Shown here piece by piece: positions 41,920 through 51,702 of a DNA stretch of 64,000 nucleotides. The notes beneath the pieces are model-generated. The model was not told the DNA's origin. It saw only the letters and a list, made by a program, of their open reading frames with translations, and searched no databases. Positions within the stretch are counted from its first letter, which is position 1. Each line of letters starts with the position of its first letter. The stretch comes from Microbacterium amylolyticum (GTDB lineage: Bacteria > Actinomycetota > Actinomycetes > Actinomycetales > Microbacteriaceae). The stretch lies in contig NZ_CP049253.1 in assembly GCF_011046975.1 (NCBI RefSeq), positions 310,001 to 374,000 on the forward strand, read 5' to 3'. The position numbers were made by a program, and so were the translations under genes.

Positions 41920-43334
41920 TCGAGGCTCTGCTGGTCGCTGGCGCTCTCGTCCTGGTCGGTGTCGCCGGTTTTATGACGGCGCTCGACTCCGCCCTGGCGG
42001 TGACCTCAACGAACGATCTCGAGGATCTCGCCCTCGCCGGGAAGAACTCGCGATCGCTCGCCCGGCTTGCAGCTGATCGTGATGCCCACGACAACGCCAT
42101 CACCTTCCTCCGTGTGCTCTGCGACGTTGCCGCGGTTGTGCTCACTTCTGTCGCCTTCTCGATGATGTTCGAAAGTGCCCCGTGGGGAGCGCTGACAACC
42201 GTGATCGTGATGGCGATCGTGATCTATGTCGTCGTGGCATCTGCGCCAACGAGCGTCGGGCGACGCTACGCTCGCCCGCTTCTGACCCTCGGGGCACCGG
42301 CGATTCGTTTCGCGCGCATGCTGTTCTTCCCGATTGCCCAGCCGCTCGCCGTCGCGAGTGCGCGGGTGATCCCCGGCGCGCGGCGCCGCAGTTTCGAATC
42401 CGAAGAGCAGTTGCTCTCGATCGTTGACGAGGCGGCGCAAAACTCGCTCATCGAGGACGATGACCGCGAGCTGATCCACTCCGTCTTTGATTTCACCGAC
42501 CAGATCGTGCGCGCCGTGATGGTGCCCCGAACCGACATGGTCACGGTAGACGCAACGGCGTCGAATGACGAAGCGATGGAGGCGTTCCTCACGAGCGGCC
42601 TCTCACGATTGCCGGTTGTCGATGGTGAAGTCGACAACGTCGTTGGTGTTCTGTATCTCAAAGATCTCGTTCAGCACGCGTATCGCGAAGCGCCGGGCTG
42701 GCGCACCTCTCTCGTTCGAGCCTTCGTTCGCCAGGCCGTGTTTGTGCCCGAGCAGATGCGAGCCGAAACTCTTCTCCAGCAGATGAAGGCCGATCAGGTG
42801 CACGTGTGCCTCGTGGTGGACGAATACGGTGGAATCGCCGGTCTCGTCACGCTGGAAGACCTCATCGAAGAACTCGTCGGGGAAATCGAAGACGAGTACG
42901 ATCCGCGGTCCACCGAGATCGTTGAGCTACCCGATGGGCGTTACCGCGTGAGCGCATCGCTTGCCCTGGATGAAGTCGGTGATCTCTTCGGGCTGGACCT
43001 GGAGGACGACGATGTCGACTCGATCGGGGGACTGATGGCCAAGCGTCTTGGCCGGATGCCGCAACCAGGTGAGCAGGTGCAGGTCCACGGTCTCCTGCTG
43101 ACAGGAGGTGCCTCCCGCGGGCGCGGACGCGGGCTCGCGACGCTTTTCGTCGATCGGACCGAGGCCCTTCGCTACGTCGAAGAGGCACGAACAGCGGCGA
43201 TCCGCGTATCGTCCACAACAGGTGAAATCGGGGTCCACACGGGCGCCGTGTCTACGGCCGACGGCGAGCAGGACTCGACATCGCGCCGCAAGAAGACATC
43301 GAAGAAGAACAAGAAGGGTGGTCGCGATGAATGA
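41916..43334 (+). CDS. HlyC/CorC-family transporter (DUF21, CBS pair, CorC domain)
   Basis: A 472-residue membrane protein. Residues about 1-150 form a DUF21 membrane part with three or four helices; a CBS pair follows (MVPRTDMVTVDA ... LSRLPVVDGEVD ... VVDEYGGIAGLVTLEDL), then the C-terminal CorC_HlyC domain. The last 40 residues are charged and lysine-rich (KKTSKKNKKGG). The family is linked to Mg/Co efflux. ATG 41916 overlaps ybeY, and its stop runs 8 bases into era. The HlyC name does not mean it is a hemolysin. Confidence 0.93.
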   Translation: MIEALLVAGALVLVGVAGFMTALDSALAVTSTNDLEDLALAGKNSRSLARLAADRDAHDNAITFLRVLCDVAAVVLTSVAFSMMFESAPWGALTTVIVMAIVIYVVVASAPTSVGRRYARPLLTLGAPAIRFARMLFFPIAQPLAVASARVIPGARRRSFESEEQLLSIVDEAAQNSLIEDDDRELIHSVFDFTDQIVRAVMVPRTDMVTVDATASNDEAMEAFLTSGLSRLPVVDGEVDNVVGVLYLKDLVQHAYREAPGWRTSLVRAFVRQAVFVPEQMRAETLLQQMKADQVHVCLVVDEYGGIAGLVTLEDLIEELVGEIEDEYDPRSTEIVELPDGRYRVSASLALDEVGDLFGLDLEDDDVDSIGGLMAKRLGRMPQPGEQVQVHGLLLTGGASRGRGRGLATLFVDRTEALRYVEEARTAAIRVSSTTGEIGVHTGAVSTADGEQDSTSRRKKTSKKNKKGGRDE

Positions 43335-44226
43335 CGCGACACGCAGCGGTTTCGTGACATTCGTCGGACGTCCGAACGTCGGAAAGTCGACGCTCATGAA
43401 CGCCATGGTGGGGGAGAAGGTCGCCATCACCAGCGAAAAGCCCCAGACGACGCGGCGTGCGATCCGCGGAATTCTCAACCGTTCTGGCGGACAGCTCGTC
43501 GTTGTTGACACACCGGGCGTGCACCGGCCGCGCACGCTGCTCGGGCAGCGCCTGAACGATCTCGTCGAGACGGTGCTCGGCGACGTCGATGTCATTGCCT
43601 TCTGCGTACCGGCAACCGAAAAGGTCGGCCCGGGAGACCGCCGCATCGCGCAGTCACTCGACGGATACTCGCGTGCGAAGAAAGTGGCGCTCGTGACAAA
43701 AACGGATGCCGCCAGCCGGGACGAGATCATGGAACGGCTGATGGAGGTCGATGCTCTGCGCGAAGACTGGGCTGCTGTCATCCCGCTGTCCAGCGTCACG
43801 GGCGATCAGCTCGAGGTGCTCTCTGATGAGCTTCTCGCCCTGATGCCCGAGGGCCCCGCCCTGTATCCCGACGACATCGTCACTGACGAACTCATCGAAG
43901 ACCGCATCGCCGAGGCGATTCGCGAGGCGGCGCTCGACGGCGTGCGCGATGAGCTTCCGCACTCTATTGCCGTGCAGGTGAAGGAGATCGCGGAGCGCGA
44001 AGACAAACCAGAGCTCATGGACGTTTTCGCTGACATCGTCGTTGAACGCGATAGCCAGAAGGCGATCATCATCGGGCACAAGGGATCACGTCTGCGTGAC
44101 GTCGGAGCGCGCGCCCGCGCCGACATCGAGGGCCTGATTGGCACCCGTGTCTTCTTGTCGCTGCACGTGCGTGTTGCCAAGGAATGGCAGCGGGACCCGA
44201 AGCAGCTTGGCCGTCTCGGCTTTTAA
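43327..44226 (+). CDS. era: GTPase Era
   Basis: A 299-residue GTPase that assists 30S maturation. It has G1 GRPNVGKST, G3 DTPG, G4 TKTD (the usual NKxD with Thr first) and a C-terminal KH domain with IIGHKGSRLRDVG that binds the 3' end of 16S rRNA. ATG 43327 overlaps the previous gene. It closes the phoH-ybeY-corC-era string and is followed by a very long hairpin. Confidence 0.96.
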   Translation: MNDATRSGFVTFVGRPNVGKSTLMNAMVGEKVAITSEKPQTTRRAIRGILNRSGGQLVVVDTPGVHRPRTLLGQRLNDLVETVLGDVDVIAFCVPATEKVGPGDRRIAQSLDGYSRAKKVALVTKTDAASRDEIMERLMEVDALREDWAAVIPLSSVTGDQLEVLSDELLALMPEGPALYPDDIVTDELIEDRIAEAIREAALDGVRDELPHSIAVQVKEIAEREDKPELMDVFADIVVERDSQKAIIIGHKGSRLRDVGARARADIEGLIGTRVFLSLHVRVAKEWQRDPKQLGRLGF

Positions 44227-44230
44227 CGGA

Positions 44231-44294
44231 CGCACGCACAGAAGCGGCCGGTCTCCGATAACGTCATCGGAGACCGGCCGCTTCTGTGCGTGCG
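44231..44294. terminator. Very long bidirectional terminator between era and leuA
   Basis: A perfect 29-bp inverted repeat with a 6-base loop, between the convergent stops of era and leuA. The stem is longer and more exact than the others in the window. No T-run is needed for such a stem. Confidence 0.9.
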
Positions 44295-44304
44295 ATCGTC
44301 GGGG

Positions 44305-46126
<1,822 letters not shown>

Positions 46127-46145
<19 letters not shown>

Positions 46146-46177
46146 CAGATAAGGAGAAGAAGCCCGAATTGGCGCAC
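46127..46177 (-). CDS. leuA leader peptide (LeuL-type)
   Basis: A 16-codon frame too short for usual gene calling: GTG start, peptide MRQFGLLLLICRDESS, TAG stop. It has four leucine codons in a row (CTT CTT CTC CTT), the mark of leucine attenuation peptides. Translation speed would report charged tRNA-Leu. TAAAGT ends 6 bases before the GTG, so it is probably the first thing made from a leaderless transcript. It lies 67 bases upstream of leuA and its end overlaps the first arm of the attenuator hairpin. Confidence 0.7.
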
Positions 46178-46183
46178 GTCTCA

Positions 46184-46189
46184 ACTTTA
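46184..46189 (-). promoter_or_regulatory. Candidate -10 hexamer of leuL-leuA (leaderless)
   Basis: TAAAGT, within TGATAAAGT (extended -10), ends 6 bases before the leader peptide GTG at 46177. A -35 is not clear. Confidence 0.5.
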
Positions 46190-46250
46190 TCACGCAGAGT
46201 GCGCACCTCGACGACCGAAGGAGGAGGTGCGGATTCGCAGTTTGCGAAGC

Positions 46251-47048
46251 TCAGTGGCGCGTGATCTCGCCATCTTCGTCGTCCAGTGACGCCGCCTCGG
46301 GAAGAACGATGGCTCCCGTCGCACCGAGGTCCACCGTTCCGTCCTGAACATCGTGCGCGTGGACGACGGGAATGTCGGTCGTCTCAATCGCGACCTTGCG
46401 GCGGTTGATGGCCATTTGCTCGGGCAGGCTGATGTCGAAAATTACCGCGAGGACACGCACGACGGCCGTGACGACGATGCAGAGAACAACGGCGATGACG
46501 ATATCGAGCCCGAATGCATGGCTGATCGCGAGGGTGCTGCATCCGACGATGGCGGCGACGGCATAGAACGAGCTGACGTGCATCACGGCAACGGGGAGCC
46601 CGAGCGAAACATCTCGGGCCATTCCGCCGCCGACCGCTGCGCACATGCCGATGAAGATCGCGGGGAGGATCGGCACCCCGAACGCGAGCGCTTTAGACGT
46701 TCCGAACGCACCGAACATTCCAATGACGATTGCGTCGAGAAAAACGATGATGCGGTTGAGTTTGCCGAGAAGCCCTGAGATCCACATGCCGAGGAATGCG
46801 GCGCCGCCGGCCGCGACCAGATACCAGGGGCTCTGCAGCGTTGCCGGTGCCTGACCGAGCAGAAGGTCCCGAATGAACCCGCCGCCCATGCCGATCATGA
46901 TGCCGATGATCGCAACGCCCAGCCAGTCGAGTCGCTGACGGCCGCGGAAACCCGAGGCGAACAGCGCGCCCTGGAGCCCGCCCAGAGCAACGCCAACAAG
47001 ATCCGCCCACAGAGGAATCACCCACAGAGGTTCGGCCTGATCGATCAT
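46251..47048 (-). CDS. TRIC cation channel family protein (UPF0126)
   Basis: A 265-residue membrane protein with seven predicted helices arranged as two repeats, each with the family's glycine triplet: GGGFIRDLLLG (about residue 50) and GGGMARDVSLG (about residue 135). These line the pore of trimeric intracellular cation channels, which pass potassium. The hydrophilic tail of about 60 residues is acidic. The start at 47048 is chosen because the open frame upstream runs into recO. It is divergent from recO with about 30 bases between starts. Confidence 0.9.
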   Translation of the reverse strand: MIDQAEPLWVIPLWADLVGVALGGLQGALFASGFRGRQRLDWLGVAIIGIMIGMGGGFIRDLLLGQAPATLQSPWYLVAAGGAAFLGMWISGLLGKLNRIIVFLDAIVIGMFGAFGTSKALAFGVPILPAIFIGMCAAVGGGMARDVSLGLPVAVMHVSSFYAVAAIVGCSTLAISHAFGLDIVIAVVLCIVVTAVVRVLAVIFDISLPEQMAINRRKVAIETTDIPVVHAHDVQDGTVDLGATGAIVLPEAASLDDEDGEITRH

Positions 47049-47066
47049 GCACCCAGCGTGCCAGGG

Positions 47067-47072
47067 GATAAT
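47067..47072 (+). promoter_or_regulatory. Candidate -10 hexamer of recO (leaderless)
   Basis: GATAAT ends 6 bases before ATG 47079, with no ribosome site. It differs from TANNNT only in the first base. Confidence 0.4.
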
Positions 47073-47078
47073 CGGAAG

Positions 47079-47810
47079 ATGCCGACCTATCGCGACGAGG
47101 CGGTCGTGCTGCGCACCCACAAACTGGGTGAGGCCGACCGAATCCTCACAATGCTTACGCGACAGCACGGCAAAGTCCGGAGCGTCGCGAAGGGCGTTCG
47201 TCGCACGTCGAGTAAGTTCGGCGCCCGACTCGAGCCGTTCATGGTCGTCGACGCTCAGATGTACATCGGCCGCAATCTGGACATCGTGCAACAGGTCGTC
47301 AGCCTGGGCTCGTACGGAGCGCACATCTCGGCAGACTATGACGCGTTCCTCGCCGCGAACGTCATGGCCGAAACTGCCGAGCGCCTCGTGGGAGAGGGTG
47401 ATCCGCAGCCGCAGCAGTTCTTCCTCCTCGTCGGAGCGCTGCGCTCTCTCGCGCGCAGCGAGCACGCTCCTCGCGCCACCCGCGACTCGTATCTCTTGCG
47501 CGCCCTCGGGCTCTCAGGCTGGACAGTACAGGTGGCCGCCTGCGCGGGATGCGGCGAACTGGGGGCGCACGAGCGCTTTTCGGCGCAGGCAGGAGGCGCC
47601 CTCTGCGAGCGGTGCGCCCCTCAGGGCACACCTCGTCCCGGAGCCAGCGTTATCGGCCTCGTCGGTTCGCTCCTCGCCGGAGAGTGGGACGAGATCGATC
47701 CGATGCCCGAACAGGATCTTGGCCGTGCGTCAGCACTGGTGACGGCGTACGCCCAGCATCATCTCGAGCGCGCCGTGCGCTCTTTCGGTACGACAGGAGG
47801 CGCCCCATGA
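47079..47810 (+). CDS. recO: DNA repair protein RecO
   Basis: A 243-residue protein of the RecFOR pathway that loads RecA on single-stranded DNA. It opens PTYRDEAVVLRTHKLGEADRI (OB-fold) and has a zinc finger with CAGCGELG and CERCAP. ATG 47079 is chosen over an ATG 21 bases upstream since relatives start MPTYR and a promoter hexamer lies at the matching distance. The stop overlaps uppS by ATGA. Confidence 0.94.
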   Translation: MPTYRDEAVVLRTHKLGEADRILTMLTRQHGKVRSVAKGVRRTSSKFGARLEPFMVVDAQMYIGRNLDIVQQVVSLGSYGAHISADYDAFLAANVMAETAERLVGEGDPQPQQFFLLVGALRSLARSEHAPRATRDSYLLRALGLSGWTVQVAACAGCGELGAHERFSAQAGGALCERCAPQGTPRPGASVIGLVGSLLAGEWDEIDPMPEQDLGRASALVTAYAQHHLERAVRSFGTTGGAP

Positions 47811-48607
47811 GCCCCAAGCCATACACCCACCCCGACGCAGAACCCTTCAAGCCTCTGGACTGGACGGGGCTCCAGCCTCCCGTGTTCGCGGGCCCCGTGC
47901 CCGGTCACGTGGCGATCGTGATGGACGGAAACGGGCGGTGGGCCAACCAGCAGGGCCGGCCGCGCACCGACGGGCACCGTGTGGGCGTTGAAGCCATGAT
48001 CGATGTGATCGCCGGCGCCCTGCAGGCGGGTGTGAAGCATCTTTCGGTTTATGCGTTCTCGACGGAGAACTGGAAGCGCTCACCGTCCGAGGTGCGATTC
48101 CTCATGGGATTCAATCGCGAGGTTCTTCATCGGCACCGTGACCAGCTGAACGAATGGGGCGTCAAGGTCAGGTGGGCAGGCCGCCGCCCCAAGCTCTGGG
48201 CCTCCGTCATCAAAGACCTCGAGGTCGCAGAAGAGATGACGAAGACCAACACCACGATGACGCTGCAGATGTGCATCAACTATGGCGGGCGATGGGAGAT
48301 CGTCGACGCGATGCGCGAAATGGCGGAAGAAGTGAGCGCCGGGCGGTTGCGGCCGTCGGCGATCAGCGAAAAGACGATCGCCAAGCACCTGTACGTCCCC
48401 CAGCTGCCAGACGTGGATCTGTTCATTCGCTCGGGCGGCGAACAGCGAACGAGCAACTTCATGCTGTGGGAGTCGGCCTACGCCGAAATGGTCTTCGATG
48501 ACGCCCTGTGGCCCGAATTCACGCGAGAGAATCTGTGGCGGGCGATTCAGACGTACCACGCCCGTGACAGGCGCTACGGCGGCGCCATCGACGTGCCTCA
48601 GAGCTGA
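47807..48607 (+). CDS. uppS: Isoprenyl transferase (undecaprenyl/decaprenyl diphosphate synthase, UppS type)
   Basis: A 266-residue cis-prenyltransferase that makes the long-chain lipid carrier for cell-wall synthesis. Seen: IVMDGNGRWA (catalytic Asp), RTDGHRVG, YAFSTENWKRS and DLFIRSGGEQRTSNFMLW. It has the N-terminal extension common to actinobacterial enzymes, whose products are often decaprenyl; chain length is not read here. The start overlaps recO, a frequent actinobacterial pairing. Confidence 0.95.
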   Translation: MSPKPYTHPDAEPFKPLDWTGLQPPVFAGPVPGHVAIVMDGNGRWANQQGRPRTDGHRVGVEAMIDVIAGALQAGVKHLSVYAFSTENWKRSPSEVRFLMGFNREVLHRHRDQLNEWGVKVRWAGRRPKLWASVIKDLEVAEEMTKTNTTMTLQMCINYGGRWEIVDAMREMAEEVSAGRLRPSAISEKTIAKHLYVPQLPDVDLFIRSGGEQRTSNFMLWESAYAEMVFDDALWPEFTRENLWRAIQTYHARDRRYGGAIDVPQS

Positions 48608-48628
48608 GGCAACGCCGTCAGGGCGCGC

Positions 48629-49126
48629 TTATCGCGGCAGGTGCGCCTCGATGATGTCGACAATCGCCGGGTCATCAGGCAGCGTCTTGGGGCGGAAACG
48701 CTTGACCTCGCCCGACGGGAGAACGAGGAACTTCTCGAAGTTCCACACCACGGGACCGCCGAGCCCCGCGCCGTCCTTCGCCTTCTTGAGGGCGCGGAAC
48801 AGAGGCGCGGCTCCGCCGCCGTTCACACGCACCTTGTCATTGATCGGAAAGCTGACGCCCCAGGTCGTCGAGCAATAGTCGAGGATCTCCGACATCTCTC
48901 CCGGTTCCTGCCCCATGAACTGGTTGCAGGGAAAACCGACAACCCGAAATCCGCGATCGCCATACTTGCGTTGGAGGCGCTCGAGCTGTTCATACTGCGG
49001 CGTCAAACCGCATTTCGACGCGACGTTGACGACGAGGGTCACATCACTGCCGGTTTCGGCCAGGGTGCGCTCTTCTCCCTGCGCGTCCAGAAAGGGGATC
49101 GTTCGCGGGTCAACGACAGTGCTCAT
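48629..49126 (-). CDS. Glutathione peroxidase family protein (cysteine type)
   Basis: A 165-residue thioredoxin-fold peroxidase. The peroxidatic Cys is in NVASKCGLTPQY (residue about 37), with the Gln and Trp partners in GFPCNQF and WNFEKFL. As actinobacteria lack glutathione, it probably uses thioredoxin or mycothiol-linked reductants to reduce hydroperoxides. ATG 49126 has GGGGGA before it and TACTCT 6 bases upstream. It lies convergent to uppS and divergent to dusB. Confidence 0.93.
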   Translation of the reverse strand: MSTVVDPRTIPFLDAQGEERTLAETGSDVTLVVNVASKCGLTPQYEQLERLQRKYGDRGFRVVGFPCNQFMGQEPGEMSEILDYCSTTWGVSFPINDKVRVNGGGAAPLFRALKKAKDGAGLGGPVVWNFEKFLVLPSGEVKRFRPKTLPDDPAIVDIIEAHLPR

Positions 49127-49132
49127 TCCCCC

Positions 49133-49138
49133 AGAGTA
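49133..49138 (-). promoter_or_regulatory. Candidate -10 hexamer of the glutathione peroxidase gene
   Basis: TACTCT (minus strand) ends 6 bases before ATG 49126, overlapping the GGGGGA run. Confidence 0.4.
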
Positions 49139-49182
49139 TTGCGCTCGGCGATCGCTCGGGCGTGCGGTGGGAGAATGGGTGC

Positions 49183-50361
49183 GTGACGACCGTGACCGAC
49201 TCTCCCCGTGACAGCGTGCAGCGCGCCGTGCCACCGCTGCGAATCGGCCCTATCGAGGTCGATGTTCCCGTCGTGCTCGCGCCCATGGCCGGCATCACAA
49301 ACATGGCGTTTCGCCGGTTGTGTCGTGAGTACGGCGCCGGCCTCTACGTGACCGAGATGATCACAACCCGCGCGCTTGTGGAGCGCAACGTCGTCACCAT
49401 GAAGCTCATTGAGCACCACCCGTCGGAGACGCCGCGGTCGATCCAGCTGTACGGAGTCGATCCCACGTACACGGCCGAGGCCGCTCGCATGATCGCCGCC
49501 GAGAATCTGGCTGATCACATCGATCTCAACTTCGGATGTCCCGTTCCCAAGGTCACGCGAAAGGGCGGCGGCTCTGCTCTGCCGTGGAAGCGGGATCTCT
49601 TCGGAGACATCGTGAAGGGTGCTGTTGACGCGGCGGGAGACATCCCTGTCACCGTGAAGATGCGGAAGGGAATCGACGACGATCACCTGACGTTCTTGGA
49701 TGCCGGCCGCATCGCGGAAGATGCCGGAGTCGCTGCCGTTTCGCTGCACGCCCGCACGCTGCAGGATGCCTATTCCGGTACGGCCGACTGGGCCGCGATC
49801 GCCGCCTTGAAGCAGGCCGTCACATCGGTTCCTGTTCTGGGCAACGGTGATATCTGGGGGGCGGAGGACGCCATCCGGATGATGGGCGAGACCGGCGCCG
49901 ACGGCGTCGTTGTCGGACGTGGTTGCCTGGGCAGGCCGTGGCTCTTCGGCGAACTTGCTCGCGCGTTCGGCGCGGATGCACCAACGGTTGACGCCACGCT
50001 GGCATTCGTCGCGAACGCGTTCCGGCGTCATGCCGAGCTTCTCGTCGACTTCTACGACGATGAGGACCGCGGAACCCGCGACATCCGCAAGCACGCGTCG
50101 TGGTACTTCAAGGGCTACCCCGTTGGTGGAGATCTGCGCGGAGAGTTCTCAAAGGTCACGTCGTTGCAGCACATCGATGATCTGATCGGACAGCTCGATC
50201 TCTCCGAGCCGTACCCTGGCGAAGCGGTCGAAGGTCCGCGCGGTCGCGCGGGCCGGGCCCGGCGCCCTGTTCTTCCGGAAGGCTGGCTTGCGTCCCGAAC
50301 GCTCGACGCGCGTCAGACATCCGACCTCCAAGACGCCGAGCTCGATACTTCAGGCGGATAG
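49183..50361 (+). CDS. dusB: tRNA-dihydrouridine synthase DusB
   Basis: A 392-residue flavoenzyme that reduces uridines in tRNA. Family signs: LAPMAGITNMAFR, NFGCPVPKVTRKGGG with the catalytic Cys, VKMRKGIDDD and HARTLQDAYSGTADW. GTG 49183 is chosen since GAGAAT ends 6 bases before it; the frame is open for 7 more codons. Arg-rich C-terminus. dgt follows after 12 bases. Confidence 0.94.
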   Translation: MTTVTDSPRDSVQRAVPPLRIGPIEVDVPVVLAPMAGITNMAFRRLCREYGAGLYVTEMITTRALVERNVVTMKLIEHHPSETPRSIQLYGVDPTYTAEAARMIAAENLADHIDLNFGCPVPKVTRKGGGSALPWKRDLFGDIVKGAVDAAGDIPVTVKMRKGIDDDHLTFLDAGRIAEDAGVAAVSLHARTLQDAYSGTADWAAIAALKQAVTSVPVLGNGDIWGAEDAIRMMGETGADGVVVGRGCLGRPWLFGELARAFGADAPTVDATLAFVANAFRRHAELLVDFYDDEDRGTRDIRKHASWYFKGYPVGGDLRGEFSKVTSLQHIDDLIGQLDLSEPYPGEAVEGPRGRAGRARRPVLPEGWLASRTLDARQTSDLQDAELDTSGG

Positions 50362-50373
50362 GATTTCGCCGAG

Positions 50374-51702
50374 ATGGCACACGACGGATATACGGAACAC
50401 GACACCGAGAGGTTTGTCGAACAACGGCATCGCTCTTCCCGCCCGGATTTCGCAAGGGACCGGGCACGGGTGCTGCACTCGGCGGCGCTGCGCCGCCTTG
50501 CCGCCAAGACACAGGTGCTCAGCCCTGCGTCGGACGCAGACTTCGCCCGGAACCGCCTAACGCACTCCCTCGAGGTGGCGCAGGTCGGGCGGGAAATCGC
50601 TGGCGCGTTGGGCGTCAGCGAGGATGTTGTCGACGCAGCCTGCCTGAGCCACGATCTGGGGCATCCGCCGTTTGGCCACAATGGCGAGACGGCGCTGAAC
50701 CGGTGGGCTGAAGACATCGGCGGGTTTGAAGGCAACGCCCAATCGTTGCGCATCCTCACGCGACTCGAGGCAAAGGTGATGCACAGCGACCGTTCGGTCG
50801 GCCTGAACCTCACACGGGCCACACTCGATGCCACCTGCAAATACCCGTGGACGGTGTCTGACCCCGTGCCAGATCCGGGGGGTCGGCTGAAGTTCGGCGT
50901 CTACCCGGAGGACGAGGAAATCTACCGCTGGATGCGAGCGGACGCACCGCCCCGGATCCGCTGCGTCGAAGCAGAGATCATGGACCTCTCCGACGACATC
51001 GCCTATTCCGTCCATGACTTCGAAGACGCTGTCGTCAACGGCTACGTTGATGTTGCCCGGCTCGCCGACCCTGTCGAACACCACCCGCTGGTGGGACGCG
51101 TTCAGGCGTGGGTGGGCTATGACTACAGCCGCGAAGAACTGGCAGACGCGCTCTATCGGCTCACCCGTCAGCCGATGTGGCTCGCTTCGTTCGATCGTTC
51201 CCGCCGGGACCTTGCACGGTTGAAGAACCTCACGAGCGATCTCATCGGGCGCTTCGCGAGTAGCGCCGTCGACGCGACGCGTGCTGCGTACCCCGCCCGG
51301 TCGATCACGCGCTACGGCGCCCAGGTGGTCGTCCCCCGCGACGTCGAGGTCGAGATCGCCGTCCTCAAGGGCATCATGGGGTCCTCAATCGTCGCGGCGG
51401 ACAACAGGCGCAGCGTCTACGCGGAGCAACGTCGCGTGCTCACGCGTATCGCCGACGCGCTCTGGACTGCCGACACACTGTGGTCATCCGGTGCGGATCA
51501 GCTCGATCCGGCGTTCACCGCTGACTATCTCGCGGCAACGAGCGAAGCCGAGCGCAAACGCGTGATCGTCGATCAGGTCGCCAGCCTCACCGATCAGTCT
51601 GCCGTGGCATGGCATGCACGACTCGTCGGAGATATCGACCCAGCAGAAGTCGGTATTCGCCTGCGTTCCGCGCAGTCATCCGCACCAGCGGGAGTTCGCT
51701 GA
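50374..51702 (+). CDS. dgt: Deoxyguanosinetriphosphate triphosphohydrolase-like protein
   Basis: A 442-residue HD-domain enzyme that releases triphosphate from dNTPs. The metal site is in RLTHSLEV, LSHDLGHPPFGHNGE and the later DLSDDIAYSVHD. It belongs to the shorter actinobacterial group. It starts 12 bases after dusB, and its TGA overlaps the dnaG ATG (TGATG), so dusB-dgt-dnaG form one unit, as in many actinobacteria. Preferred dNTP is not readable. Confidence 0.94.
   Translation: MAHDGYTEHDTERFVEQRHRSSRPDFARDRARVLHSAALRRLAAKTQVLSPASDADFARNRLTHSLEVAQVGREIAGALGVSEDVVDAACLSHDLGHPPFGHNGETALNRWAEDIGGFEGNAQSLRILTRLEAKVMHSDRSVGLNLTRATLDATCKYPWTVSDPVPDPGGRLKFGVYPEDEEIYRWMRADAPPRIRCVEAEIMDLSDDIAYSVHDFEDAVVNGYVDVARLADPVEHHPLVGRVQAWVGYDYSREELADALYRLTRQPMWLASFDRSRRDLARLKNLTSDLIGRFASSAVDATRAAYPARSITRYGAQVVVPRDVEVEIAVLKGIMGSSIVAADNRRSVYAEQRRVLTRIADALWTADTLWSSGADQLDPAFTADYLAATSEAERKRVIVDQVASLTDQSAVAWHARLVGDIDPAEVGIRLRSAQSSAPAGVR

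Noticed and set aside
48629..49126. Selenocysteine form of glutathione peroxidase
   Set aside because: The active-site codon is an ordinary Cys and no internal TGA or SECIS element is seen.
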